The notes under the pieces are model-generated. The model was given only the letters and a program-made list of their open reading frames with translations. It had not been told where the DNA came from and made no database searches. Source: Endomicrobiales bacterium (lineage in GTDB: Bacteria; Elusimicrobiota; Endomicrobiia; Endomicrobiales; JAFGIL01). From it: 64,000 nucleotides of DNA. Below, in pieces: positions 15,457 through 30,400 of the stretch. How positions within the stretch are numbered: position 1 is the first letter of the stretch; the number at the start of each line of letters is the position of its first letter. The translations under genes were made by a program, and so were the position numbers. The stretch is taken from assembly GCA_016929635.1 (NCBI GenBank), contig JAFGIL010000067.1:54855-118854 (forward strand), in the 5' to 3' direction.

Positions 15457-18400
15457 TTACCCTGCCGCGGTTATTGCCATACTGCCTCCAACGTTGACTC
15501 CGAATTCAAGCCCGCGCTGTAAATTATCAAGAAACTCCGGCAATCTCCTTTCATATATCTCAAAGTTAAACATCATGCCTGCCAATACTTCATATATATT
15601 TCTTCCTGACGCCAGGTCAAACTCGCCTGTTACCCCGTTATTAACCAAAACCGCAGTATCATTGACCCTGCCGGTCTCTATTACTTCCCTGCAAACCGCC
15701 AATAAATCCCTTGAGTTATATCTCTTTCCGATATATTTCCCGTATGCATCCGCATTATCCTTTGGTATGCCTCTTTCATCACCCAGCATGTTAAGCTTGA
15801 CTATAACATAAGCCTGCCATACTTCATCACCTAAATCAAACATCATATCACGCGCAAGCTCTTCGCCTGCAGCTGAAACCAAAACGCCTTTCATATACCG
15901 CACGCAGTTATCTATACTCGATATAACTGCATCCGACCTTTCCTGCATATTCGCAAGCCTTTCGGCAGCTCCGAGCATCTGCTGATACTGGGCAACCGAA
16001 TCTCTGAATAAAACTAATTCTTCATCACTTTCGGCCACCTGAGTTAACGCCGAAAATGCATCCATCAGTGCGTTAAACATGGCTTTCTTTACTTCCAGCT
16101 CACCTTCATCAAAATCAAAATCTCTGACAGATGCCCATAAAGCTTTGAATTCAGCGCTTTCAAGGTTTAAATCCGGTTTTCGAGCGTTATCATATAAATG
16201 CAGCCCCTGCCTGTAGGAACGCATCTTTTCCTTTTTGTTGTCTTCCGCGGCTTTCTTCTTAATATCAGAAACTATCTTTTCCCAAGGTGTAGCTGTATGT
16301 GTATCTTTCTGATAAACATCAATAACTCTGTTATCAAACTCAACAACACGCACTCCGGATTCATAAGCCAGCTTTATGGCTTTCTTGAGGTCATCCAGGC
16401 TCATGCTGTCTGCACTCCAGTCATCAGGAAGTGTTACTCTTAAATATGTTACATCTCCTGTTACTCTCGGAGCATTATCCGGGCTGATATCCCAGGCCAT
16501 TCCTACATCGAATCCTGCATCCCTTACAACCCTGCCCTTGCCCATTAAAGAAAGGGTTTCTGATAACTCGATTGTCACGTCAAAATCACCGGGTATCCCG
16601 GCCGACTTCAGCTCATTTACAAATTCATCAAACCTTGCGCTGAGCTGTTCGAAGTATTCATTAACTGCCTGTTCCGGCTCCCCTGCAGCCTGAAGTTTCA
16701 GTTTTGAATATATCTCATCCCTGCTGCCAATAACAGAAAGGTCTATTTTTATGCCTTTGTTTCCAAGCTCACGGGACCTTTGTACTATATGCATAAGGAT
16801 GTCAAAATCCAATACATCCCTGACTACAAATTCATCGACGCTATTTATCCTTGCTTGGTCTTCTTCGCTCTTAAGCTGTCCCTGCAGCTTTGTATATGCC
16901 AAATACTGCGTATAATAAACATATTCCAGGGCGAATTTCTCACCCCTGCTGAATCCATCTATAAGCCCTTTCTCAGCTTTATTCCTTTCGATTTCAGATG
17001 AAATTCCCAGCAACCTGAACGCTTCTTCCTGCACTTCAAACTCCATTCTCCGGCGCACCGCACTGTCTCTTGGTAATCCCAAATATTTATTCTTGAATTC
17101 CTGGAATCCTTCATCGTGCTGTGCAACTATAGTCGCTCTTCTCATTGCCTGTACCCTTGCCCCTCTGTCTCCAGACAGATCCTGAACCCCGAGGCTTTCA
17201 GCATTAAGCAACAAAGAGCTTCTATATACCCCGACAAGGACAACCCGCGATACAAATCCCCACACCTCTCTTGCCCTTTCCAAAAGGCCTTTGGGCCCTT
17301 CTTCCATGAAAACATCCGAAAGGGTTACGTCATCTTTAATATTCGTCTCCGATTCATTTACCGCTACAGCATCCTGGGATTGTTTGACCAATGAGCTGTG
17401 TAATTTGCCGGCAAGTCCCTGCGGCTTAGCGCGTTCACCTGCATCCAACTGAACGCTTACCCTGCCTTCTGCGATTTCTCTCCATATTCTCTGGGCGTTT
17501 TGAGCATTACCCGCAGCATCCGGATTTGCGATAATGACTCCCATCGACTCATCACCTCTGTCTATCAAACTCTGCGCCTCTCCGAAATCTACTCCTATGT
17601 CCGTGCCAGGAACAAGATGCCCAAAACCTTTAACATCCACGAAATGATTATTGAACCTCACGTACCTTTGCCTGCCGAAAGTTGCAACAACGCCGAACAT
17701 CTCCTCAGCGATCACCTGTCCGACTGTTTTTCCCTCTTCAACGTTATGCTTTGCAAGCTGATAAGAAGCCTGGCTGAAAATAAGTTTTTCCATCTTTTCT
17801 TTTTCCGTTATTTGTTCCGGCATCACTTTTACCTGGCTGTATTCTGCCGGTTCTTCAACACAATAAATCAATCCCGGCCTGCTGCTGGAAGGATTTGCGT
17901 TCATAACCCATACTTTTAAAGGTTTACCGTTATGGTCAACAATGTGCAATGACTGGTTACTGCCCCGGGCTGTCAACTCCTTAAGCCCGAGAGCGCCAGC
18001 CCTTGCTTCCGTAATAGTCGCAATACCAATTCCTATTCCTCCTCCGTTGGATATCTCATTTAAAAACCCAATATCAGGATTATTACTTATATCCTGATTC
18101 AAATCTATATCAAAACAATTCATCAGATACACCGCATTTCCCAGTCCATACCCTTCAAGCCAGCCCTCATTCTGTAATCCTAACAAACTTTCAGTACCTG
18201 TCCTTGCTATTCTGTGCGATAAAACCGTCTCCCTTGCTTTTTGTATCGCTTTTTCTGCTCCCATTCTTGCAGATATGGCTGCTGTTTTGGCATCAAGGTT
18301 CCTAAAACCTCCCATCGATTTTAAAACAGACGGCAACATGGCGAAAATATCTCCCAGGGAAACTGTGAACTCTATCCACATATGCTGTATCCATGTACGC

Positions 18401-21400
18401 TTTAAAGCATAAACCTCTATGTCAGATAAATTTAAAGTTGCCACTAGCTCTCTGTGTTTGTTAATTCCTTCATAAACAACCCTGTGAAATTCAGCAAGCG
18501 CCTTCCCATTTTCAGAAAGGGCACGCACATTTGTATTACTCATTATTTCCTGTACCGGGTTAAATACATTATCTCTGAAATCATTTGCAATCGCTGCTAT
18601 TAAAGTATCCGCGCCTCTGGATGCAAGCTGGTCATACATCACTCTCATGTCCCGATTCATCCTGTTAATCTCGCCTGTCACGAAAGATATCTGCTCCCGC
18701 ATGAAAATGTCATCAACCGGCATATCAGATTTGATACTATTCTCTAATGACTCCAATCCTTGATTTATTACATTCGTCCAGGGCAATACTCTGGCTCGAA
18801 CTTCACCCAGCATGTTCTTCTGTGCCTGAACATCCTGGCTTATATGCCGCAATTCATGTGCAATTATAAGGCGTATCTGCCACATAGGCATGCGGGTCAC
18901 TAATCTTTCATTAAGCAGAACGACATATTTGCCGTCCCTGACTTCATAACGCGCAGGATCGTAAGTATTTTCATTAATCAATTGAACATCTATATTAACA
19001 CTTGGATTATTAGTTTTTACGTAACTCTCATTTATTTGTTTTCTTGCCAGATAATCCAAATCTACAGGCCCAAGTGATCTATCATATATTTTCGACTTCG
19101 CCATCAGGATGTTGAATATCTGTATTAAAAACGGCAGGAATCCCAAACCAAGACCAGCAAGCCCCAAGCCCAAATGATTAAATGCTATACCGAGTGCCAA
19201 GCCAACAGCAGCCCCGACTATTGTACCTACTACAACACGGTTAGCAAGGGAATACTTCGTATCGGCAGACGGTGAAATCTCTTTATCTTTTTCTATTTGG
19301 GATATAATCTCATCATCATCTTTGGTTCTTATTATTATTTCCCCAGGTTCTTCTAACAATGCATCAAGCACTTTTTCATTTGTTAATATTGATGTCCCTG
19401 TCTGATTGGTAATAGGCACCTCTTGTTGGCGAAGAACTATTTCTTCATCTTTGGACAATCTTCTTGCAACATTTGCAACAATCACCTGCCCTATCTCATC
19501 ATTTGATATTTTATCCCCAGCTCCAAACGAAGCAAGTAACATCGCGAAATCACCAAATAATTTATAAAGAGAAGGAAGATTCGGAGTATCAAATGTTTGT
19601 GGTTCATATCCAGATAAATAACTTCTTAAATAATATAAGATATTATCATACTTTGTTCTATCTAACCTTTTTGTATAATCCAATCTGTCTAAATCAACTT
19701 CATCAAAAGTCTTTTGTTCAATATAATAAGACGTGAGAATAAAACCCCACAAATGATAGTAAACATCTTCCCAAGTAACCCACCCAATACCAATATTCAT
19801 CCCATCAGGTATTGAATCATTCCCATCAGCATCGATATCACGATAAACCCATGTTACAGGCATTCCATATTCATCACAAATAGCTTTATTTCTTGCATCA
19901 ATAGCAGGAATAAATAATCCTGCAAAAGAACGATTAAGTAAATAGGTAAAACCTTCTTCTCCTCTTGTTTCCGGACCACCATCAATAATATCAGGCCTGC
20001 GTGCCATAGCTTTGGTGAAATGCCCGATTGTAGCGAATGTTCCAAATAAATCAGTTTCATTTCCTTCAGTATGCAATTTTACCGCCTCTCTTATAAGTTC
20101 TTCCTGAGTAACCATGTGTCCTGCTGAATTTGACGGATCTGTGTTTGATTCAAACCATTGTAAAAGTTCATATCCTTTATTACCTTCATAAAAACTTACA
20201 CCAGCATCAAAATCTGGCCAATAATCAATTAAACTTGCTACTTCTGAGGCATTCACACTTTCTTTTGTAGGCATAACAGGGGAAGCTCCTTCTTCCTTAA
20301 TAGCATCCCAGATTGCATTATATAATTCTTCTTCAAATTCAGTTTGTGTAAACGCAATAACAGGTCTGTCGCTTAGTGGACCTTCAGGCAATGTGGATGC
20401 TCTTAAACGGTTTATTTCTGCCCTGGCCTCATCCTGCGTCATACCCGGATTATTATCCATTAACTCATCACGCAGTAAATCCCATATAGGTACTCCCGTT
20501 TTACGGTTTTCACTTATACGTGATTCAAGTTCCTGTTGCGTTATTAAGCCTTCATCTATCATCCTCTGTGCATATGCAGGCCAGAACCTGTTTGCCATCC
20601 ATGCCATGTTTTCATATAAGTTATGCAGGCTCTCTGACTGGATTTCAAGTTCCTGATATTCCTGAACTGACATCAATGATGTAATCATATCCGCACGCTC
20701 TAAGAACTCCTTATCGCCGCGCAATCTGTGATAATACTCATTCCACACCTGCTGACGCGTACCAGGTTTCAACGTCTGGAACTGTCTCGAAAACTCCAGT
20801 TGTTCCTCATCTGACAGCTGTGATAACTCATATAATCCCTGATATAATACTTCAGGATGCACTCTTAATCCGTTAAATAAATCATCTAACGGAAATACCT
20901 GCCAGCCATTTGCATCCCCGCCTTCTCTTAAGGCGTCCAGAGTCTTTAAATTTAACACCACAGATAATGGCACAAACTCAGGATACTCTCCAAACAGATC
21001 TTGCCAGAACTCTCTGTCTGATCTGTCATCAGATGCCATCTCTTCAAATAAATCTAAACGCTCCTGTTCAGTATCCACATCATCTGCGTCTATGTCTCTA
21101 CCCAGATTATCGCTTAAACCTTCAGCCAATAGATCTTCGAAGTCGTCCATATCTGCTTCTCTTACTTCCCTGCCGTTCATGTACCATTTGCCGTCTTTAT
21201 CCTGTATGACTTCAGGCATATTCTCCGGTATCCTGCCAAAATAAGTTAAACTGGCCAGCCTTGTTCCTAACAATGCCTCAAAAAAGCTGCCTACACGTGC
21301 TCCTAATCCTGTTATGCCATACCCTCCATCTACTAGCCTTGCTGACCTTTGTAAATATACATTCCCGGTCCAATCTACCGCATTCATACCCATCTGCATC

Positions 21401-24400
21401 TGTATGTCTGCACTCCAGATGTTCCATGTAGGCACTACAACTAATTTTATCAATCCTTTAAATATACGCCATGGTATGGAAAATACGAATAAACCTATCG
21501 TCCTAATCATGGCTCCCAGAATACTCCTCTGCCACCACCTTGCTATTCTTCTTTGTGAAGTAGGTTCCTGTCTTCTCGACTTCCATATATCCTTTACTTC
21601 GACACCCAGAGCTTTCAACGCCTTTGGTGCATTTGCCGCTGCTCTAGCATAAGCCGGCAGACTCATTGAAAATGCAAGGAAAAATGACGATGCCATTTTT
21701 CTTACCGATGTATTTATGATTAATAATTTTGATGTTTCAGGTCCTGCAAGCCTGCCGGCAAATCCCAGCGGAATTGCTATCTGGCCGGGTATCCATGGCC
21801 CTAATACTGACATTTCAAGAGTTATCAAAGGAAGGTTAAGCAATAATCCGGTTCCCAACGAACCTAGTATCCAGGTGTGCATTCTTTTTGTCAACAATTC
21901 AGACAATCCCCTCAAAAATACGTTCTCGCTCCATACACCTGCAACGGTCCGAAATAACGACCACCTCCATAACAGGTTTGATACTCTTATTTTAATATTC
22001 TGCACCCATGGCTTTATGTTTGAAAATAATATTTTTATGTCTATCCATAATGTTTTCGGAATCTGCGTAATACCCTTACCCCTAAATGACTCAAAGGGCT
22101 TCACAGCTTTCAATGACTGGGCGCCGTCATTGCTATCCGAGTATTTGCTGATAACACTAAAGCCCGCTGCCATCGATAAAACGTGAACCTTGCCGAAATA
22201 CTCCGTTGCCATGCCTCCCCAAAAATACCTGCCAGCATAGCTGAACATTATTGAAGGCAAATTGAAAAACCAGTTTATAACCTTAACTACTATAGGGCCC
22301 AGCACGGGTATCCTGTTTATTATCGGTATCGGTATCTGTCTTAACTTTGCCCCTGCTTCCTGTACGATTTGTTCTCTTTCTTTTGCCCTAATATCATATA
22401 GCATCCTTTCCAGCTTACTCTCGCTTACGTCTTCACCCATAACCTCGGAATTAATTGATGACCTTTGTATATCTATCAATGCCAGAATCTGAGAAATCCC
22501 TAACTCCTCATCATCAGCTAAAACCCTTCCCTGGACAGATTGTATATATTCCAATAAACCCGGGGCTTCACTATTTATCACCTCTACATTTATCTTATCG
22601 CCCAGACGCGATTGTGCTTTTAAAAACTCCTCTTCTTTTTCCAAGAAGTTTACTCTCTTTACTATCTCCTGCTGCAGTTCTTCCTTTGTTAATTTGCCTT
22701 CTCCTCTTATTCTTCCATATACCTGAAACACAAATTCCACAAGCCCCGTGCTTAACAAAATCAAGAATAAAGGCATTGAAGAAAACGGCACTAAATGCGC
22801 TACCAATGCTGTCGGAAGAGGCAATACTGCCGTCATCTGTGCTATCATCTGCCCTAACCATAAACCGGGAACGCCGATTACAGGCAGCCCTATTGCAGCG
22901 CTTATACCCAGGACAAGCGTAAGCATCACTGCCACTCTTTTTACAATTTGGTATGTAGACCTACTTTTTCGCGTTGTAAATAGATTTTTGATAGTCCCAG
23001 AAGCAGATTCCCTGTTTTTTACAATATATTCTGTATATATTTTCCTTAATTTAACTATTAATGAATGTTCTCTCTCCGTATCAGACGTTCCAATACAGCT
23101 CGTTATCATAGTCTTCATACAGGTTACAGCATCTCTTAAATCAACTAATACAGGATGCATTTCATAAGGCCGCTGGGCATCACGCAATTGAGGAATTGTT
23201 TCTTCCGGCCTCGGTACTATTGTTCCCGCCGTAGCCAGGTCACACAGATTCCCCCGCGCTGTAATATTATGAAAAGAAATCATCGCATGAGCTAACCCCT
23301 GCCCATGCCAAAATGCAAGCTGCTTTCCAAAATTTTCAGTTATATAATCAAGATAAGCCTGTATGACTGTTTCTTCATGCTCCTGTCCAGCTACCGGCTG
23401 CACTTTAATCCCATCCTGTTCTAATATCATACTTATGGCTTTTACCCTCATTGCTTTAGGCATATCAGATATATCCCCGATTGTCAGCACATCACCAAGG
23501 CGCTGAGGCTTATATTTTATCTGCACGGCAGTCTTCCAGTCGTCATTAACTTTTCCTGATACTTTAGCGCCATATAAATCTCTTAATTGATCCTCGCTTA
23601 AACCGCGAAGTTCATCAAGTGATACTTCTCTGTGATGTATTGCAGACCATAAAAGATGGATTGGATTACTGGAATCTATTTCAGGAACATAGGCTTGTGA
23701 AGCCGGGCTTGTTTCCGGAGCACTTCCTAATATTTCAGCTACTCTTACCCGGACATCATTTTCATCCTGTGACACAAATCCCGATACTTCTTCACCTATC
23801 GCGAAATTATCACTACCTGCGTCACGGTCTTCATAAGATGGAGTGATACCTATTCCAAGATACTTAACAAACTGGATAGAACCGTCAACTAAGACCGGAT
23901 ATACCATCGACCTGCCGTTAAATCCCTTAATACTTCCTGCTTCCCCTTCCTCAACAAGAGCTGTTTCAAACAAAACAGAAACCGTATGGCCCTGATTAAG
24001 CGCCCTTTCAGCTTCTGCTGTATCAGGAGATATAACAGTGTATGTCATCTCTCCGGTTTTCGAAGACCTATGAGATATAACGTAGACCGGATTGTACCAC
24101 GGGTACTGCTTTTGGACCAAATCCCCGAAGTCGATTAATTCCTGCAGCGACACTCTGTTTTCAGCCAAAAGAGGCTGATTGTTTGATTTAGTCAAAATAT
24201 CCGAAATTTGCTCTATATCTCCGGTTTCCCATTCTTCTTCAAATTCCTCTGACCCTAGTCTATCGAGCACCTCCTCATAACTATCCAAGTTTTTAATAAG
24301 TTCATCTTTTATTGATTCCCACAAATCACTTCTGTCCCTTCTGATACTGAAATCCAATCTTGACTTGGGCATACTAACCCTATTTCCGGAATAATGCCCT

Positions 24401-27400
24401 AATTCTTTGTATAGGCTTACTAATCCGGCATCAAAAGAATGATTCATTAATGTTACGCTGGCGGAAAGAATTTCTTCAAATAACTTACTGATTCTTTCAA
24501 GCCTTGTTTTCACATTAGGATTTTCTATATCATAATCTTCTGCAAGTGCCCTGTCTACTTCTTCCACCAGCACTTTAACCTGCTCTCCATTATGTTTTAA
24601 TAAGCTCAGCAACTTCTTAAATTCGTTCAGAACATCCGAACGGCTTAATATGTTTCGCGAATCTGCCAGGAATATATTTTCATACATCCTGCTTAAAGGA
24701 AGAAGGTTTCCTCTTAAGATATGCTCATCTGTTGTATGTAATGTCCTGAATGCACCCAAGCCTAAAATTGCCACAGCTTTGACTTTTTGTCCTATCGGCA
24801 TAGCTGCATTGAGGAATTTCGCATCCGAGCCGGCAAAAAATGTATTTCTGGGTGACATCAGCAATCCCGTGCTTTGGCTTGCTGAATCAAGAATATCATT
24901 TGCATCCTGGGTATTGTAATCTAACGGACCTGTGTAGTCCCTTTCTTCTCCACCCTGCTGCCCGAACTCAAACATTTGCTTATTTACAATACCTTCAATT
25001 TCGTCTTTTATGGTACCGGCGTCTTCGCAGGCAAAACGGCAATCAATCTGCATATAAGGAAGCAAGGTAGTATCAGTTATTTGTGCATCACTAAATGCTT
25101 CCTCAAGGTTTGCCATCAGCCATCCTGCTAAAATATGCGCATTAATGCCTCTTGTTGCACCGAAACCCGCGTGCCCTTCTTCTCCGCGTATTTCAACGGC
25201 AATTTCACCATCATCCCGTATATTAACCGCGATTACGTCCGGTTTCTGATTAACTACACCTAAGAATGAAAGACATTGTGTCTGGACCAATTTCTGCAGC
25301 CCTTGAAGTACATCTTGCGATTGCGCGCTGGCGCTTCTAAAAGTAAAGCCGGCAAAGCCCGGCGTTTTATTGTATGTGTGTTTTTCCTCGCCCCTAGAAC
25401 GGAAAGAAAGGGTTAAACTCGTCCCTTCCATCACATGCCCTTTCTCTGTTTGTTTCCGGGACAGCTGTTCGTATATTTGGTATGCAGTTTTAGCTGTTTC
25501 TACAACCTGCGTGATATTAGATTCAGAAGCTAATTGATTCTGCGGCCTGACGTACGCTGTAAATTTTCCCCTTTCTGCTGTTGAAAGGCTGAAAGCAAAA
25601 GCAACTTCTTCGGCTTTTGCCAGTTTTTCCGAAAAATTACCCTTATCAAGGCGCAGCCTGGTAAGTTCATCTAAAAGGTTTTCTGCATCAGCTATTACTC
25701 TGCTGAATAATCCAATATTCGCACTGTACTCTGTTAACAACTCTGCTTTCTTCAAGACTTCTAATGCTCTTCTTGACTCCGGAATAAGTACAGATATACG
25801 CTCCCGTTCAGACATGAGAAGTGAATCCCGTAATAAGCTAAAAGAAGCCTGCGCCATTTCTAAAGCTCTTCTATTGCTTTCTATTAACCAGTCATCCTGA
25901 ATCAGCTGAAGAGTGTTTAAGCGGTTAAACGCGGTTTGAGAGGATTCACCGATAACAACTAAATCAATATCCCTGTTTAATCCGTTTAAATAGTTGAAAA
26001 CTGCCTGGGTCCCCTGTTCGCGTTCCCTTGCTATCTCTTCTATCCAGGTAAGTGTAAGGAAGCGGCTTCCCTGAAACGCATTTGGCTGCGCCTGGCATAA
26101 CCTTAAAAACGCCTGCATTGCAGATGCATTTGCCCCGTTCATATCAGCGACACCGCGGTCATAAATTGTCCTGCCCTTCCAGTCCTTCTTGCTTTCTGAG
26201 CCGTCATCAATGACATCTACATGCCCGTTATAAACCATAACAGGACCCTGTTCCGAAGCGCGCAGTTCCAGTATTAAATTCTCGCTCGGATTAACCCCAT
26301 CCTGCTTATGAACAATAAGCTCCATACCGTTAGGCAGTCTATAAACCAAATTGTCTTCACCCGGTATATCTACTAATTGCCCTCCGATACTTTCTATCTG
26401 CCGCAGCATATAACTTTCACATGACACAATTACTTCCTTGGACTGAGGGCCGGCAACCGCTTTTTCTTTTAATAGAACTTCCTGCATTATTTCTATGATT
26501 TGTCTTTCATCTTTTTTCTGGGAGGTTCTTATTTTGTAAAAATCTTTAGGTAAATCAATAAGTTCGTTAAATATAGTTTTAAGGATAGACAAAAACTCCC
26601 GAATACTATTTACCACAGAACTTCTTTTATCAAAACCGCTGATGCGGGTTTTACTTACTACGTAAAAAGCGGGATCGTGCAATGTAAAGTCACTCAAATC
26701 CTCAATCTCACTAACCAACTTAAAAGCTATCGGCAACTCTGTACATCCCATTACAACATTATTAATTCCTGCTTCCCTTAATTTGGATACAAACACACCT
26801 GTAATAACTTTTATATGATCTTCCTGAACACCCCTTTCAGCTCCAGATAATCCTTCAAGAGCTTTAACCTGCCAGATTATTTGTTGAGCTATATCTTGCA
26901 GGTTATCGTAACCCAAACTATCCAGAGTAGGGAAACTATCCTTTACAATATTACTTTGCCTTGTTAACGGTGAGGTACCCAGCCATACAGGCATCTCAGA
27001 ATCCTGGGCTTCTGCAGAAATGAATTCTTTTGTTGTTTCTATTGTATTTAAGATAGTTATATCTTCTCTTACATTAGACGGAAGATAAGCCATAGCTTCT
27101 GGCAACCAGTGGTGAAGGGTGTTACACGCAATTGCCATAACCTTGTATCCCTTTTCGTATTGATTCATAATACTGTACGCAAGCTCTCTTGCAACAGCGG
27201 GATTATCTGAAAGCTGGTCAGCATAAGTCGCACCGGGTGATTTTACAACTCTTGGAGGTATATCAATATATTCAATATCCGCAAAAATACCATCTTTTTT
27301 TACTTCAGCTGCAAAATCATCACCTGATAACTTGTCAGGCGCAAGCACAATTAATCTGTTCTTTCTTGTTTCTTTTCTCCAAACTCTGCCGAGGGTTGCG

Positions 27401-30400
27401 GATTTATTTTCAACGAAAAGGCTGGATATTTCTATAAAAGGCATGGCAAAAATGTACAGAGGGTTTGAAATAAGGTGGAGTGCTGCGTCGTTTCTTCCAA
27501 GCACCCTGAGCCATTCATGATTAATTACTATTGGCAGCAGCAAAGCCCTCAAGATTCTGAACCTGGCGGTTGAATGCGCTATACCGGCTGTCATGTAACT
27601 GACTAATGTGATTTCCGTTGAATCACTGGTTGTCTGGGCAATCCAGTTAGGCGGCAGATAATTCTCATCTGCAATGCTAAACCTCTTTAAGGTGCCTTGC
27701 ATGTTATTTTTTTCTTCTCTTTCCTTCAGCAATTTTATTTTCCTGGTTAGAGCTATAAAATTAAATAACTCCATTACCTGTACTTTGCTTATGCCTAAAG
27801 CAGCGCTTAATTTCCCTGCAACCCAGGCCTCATCAATCTCATCAGCTGATACTTCATCCAATTCTTCAATACTTACCTTTCCGTTGCTTTCAGGAACCAA
27901 GCTGGCTAGTGAAAATTCCGGTTTAAACATTTCATTAACAGACGTAATACCCCTGTAAACAATAAATACACTTGCTATTGCGAGGCCAATAATACTTACT
28001 ACTATTCCAAAACCTGTAAAGAATGTTGCAATAGATCCGATACCTAGAACTGCAGCGCCAATAGCTGTCCCAATTTTAGACGCCCTTCTAACCTCATAAG
28101 CTGAATACGGCTTAACTTTTTTAATTTCATTCAATTTAGTAGATTCTTTATTGCTTAAAGGACGTGTCATATCCATGCCCGACAAATGGGCTTTTGCTTT
28201 ATCTTTTAATATGCTTATATAAACATCTAACTCATCTACTATTCTTGTCATAAACAGATCAACATCTTGTTCTATGTTATGTGAATCCAAGCATATTGTT
28301 ATGCCTACATCGAACAAAGCCAATTTATTTCCTGTTATGTGTGCTATTAAATCCCTCATGTATTTAAGCCCTAAACTTGTCGCAGTATTTTCTAACGCTT
28401 TAGCTTGTATTGCAAGGGCATCTTTAGAAGATAATAAAGTTTCAAGTTCTTCCTGGGTATTTGCTCCTCCGGCTTTTATTCTTTCAATAGAGGCAACCAA
28501 ATCATCCCTTAATTTTTCCGCACCACTAATCAAAGCTTCATATTCATGTTCGTAAGCTTCCCGATTTAAATCTTCTATGCTCGTAAGAGGAGTGCGTTTT
28601 TCCGGAGGTTTTTTTCTGTTTTCTATATTAAACTTTATATGAGGGATTACTGTTGATAAACGCGCCATTGCCCAATAGTATGCATACTTGATAGTGTCAA
28701 GCCTGCCTGCAACTTCCATGCTCATATACAGGCCTGTATAGGTGAGTGCGTTTCTTGTAATATAATCAACAAGGCCTTCGTAAAACCAGTTTACCCTGTC
28801 TTCATCAACAAGCCACTCATATTTGCCTGTGAATTCATTAAACCTTGCATATCCGTGCCTTATACCCAACTCAAAAATAGTATTATCCAAAGCCTCTTTT
28901 TTATCCTCAAAAACATCGGCATCAATCGAATCTACGGAAATGTACTCAGCATAGCTTTCCAGAAATTGTGAAAACATGCCCAGCTCCAGCACCGGAGCAA
29001 ATACTATTTCATCAACGGCAGTGACTGCATTTCTGATAGCCCGTGGCAGCTGACTAAAGCTGAATTTACCAACGCTTACAATCCTAAGGACTACATCAAG
29101 CAACCTTTGAATGATTCTCGGTGGCAAAAATACGGGACCTTTTCCTTCAACAGGAATCCGTTCAAGATAATCAGTATAAGCAGCCGAAAGCACATCATTG
29201 CTTTTCTCAAGAGCACTCCTTGCCTGATTAAGAATATTGTCTAATACCGGATTTTGCGGACTGCGCGGATCTGAATATAATCTCTTTTGAATTTTCTCTA
29301 GTTGCTTTACCAGCTCTTTTAAATAAGGATAAATTATCTTTATAGCTTCAACATCCTGCCCGGCTTCGACTATAAGCAACTCAAATGAGTTGATAAGGAA
29401 TAAACCTATAATGCCATCCTGCCTGGTTAGTTCGCTGAATTGGAGTTCCAACCTGAGATTATTGTCCTGAGTCCAGACGTTTGGTTCTTCATTAAAATAG
29501 CTTGCAGCACTTACGGCTAACTTTCCCTGCAGATCAATCTTCTTTAATTCAATATCCCTCACCTTTGCCTTTCTTTCTCTCTCCTCTTCATCTAATCTAA
29601 AGGCAGCAGGCTTCTGGGATAAATTGTAAGCTTGTTCCAACTCCTCATACAGACTTATTCCGATATATCCCAATTCTTCGGCAATCTCTATGCCTCTTTC
29701 CATTCTTTCGATCGCCAAGTATAAAGACATATAGGACTTAGTGTCATCCCTTAGAATTGCTTCTGCAAAATATGTGAGAGCTAATCCGCTATTCCTGCAT
29801 AATACGCCTTCCTGCTGCAACCATCTCTGTTCACTTAGTTTTGTAGCTATATCCAATAACCGCAATCCATCCTCTGCATATCTATGCATTGATAGAAAAG
29901 TATCGTCAGGATATTTTTCATTTCCGTGCGCCAGCATTATAATTGATTCAACAGTGCCGTTTATTACTTCCAGAATAAAGGCCTGGTCAACTTTTTCGAA
30001 AGAATCAGGATTACTTATCCAATACCTTATCTCTTCCTTTAAACTATTTACCCTGTTTTGCCTCCTCCATATATCACTTGCTTCTGTATAATCATTAAAA
30101 GCTAGTTCCCATTCTTCCATAAAAAGGTATATATTTGCCCGCTTGCTGTGTATAATATAAGACAACGGATTATTATCATCTATATATTCTAAAGCTGCTG
30201 TAAACTGCCTCTCTGCCAAAATGCTGGCATTGATTTGGTCATCCCTGCTGCCCGATGCACTCTCATTCAATAAAACCAATGCGTAATAATAATGCAGCTG
30301 GCCCTGATCGATATCAGAAGGAAGCGTAGTATGGCTGAGTAGCTCTTCGAAATAACCCCTTGCTTCCCGATATTGTCCAATTGTAGCAAGAACTCTAGCC

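Noticed and set aside
23200..23700. SelO-like pseudokinase domain in the giant protein
   Set aside because: The segment around GLAHAMISFHNITARGNLCD loosely recalls the SelO motif, but other SelO motifs could not be placed, so it is not listed as a domain.
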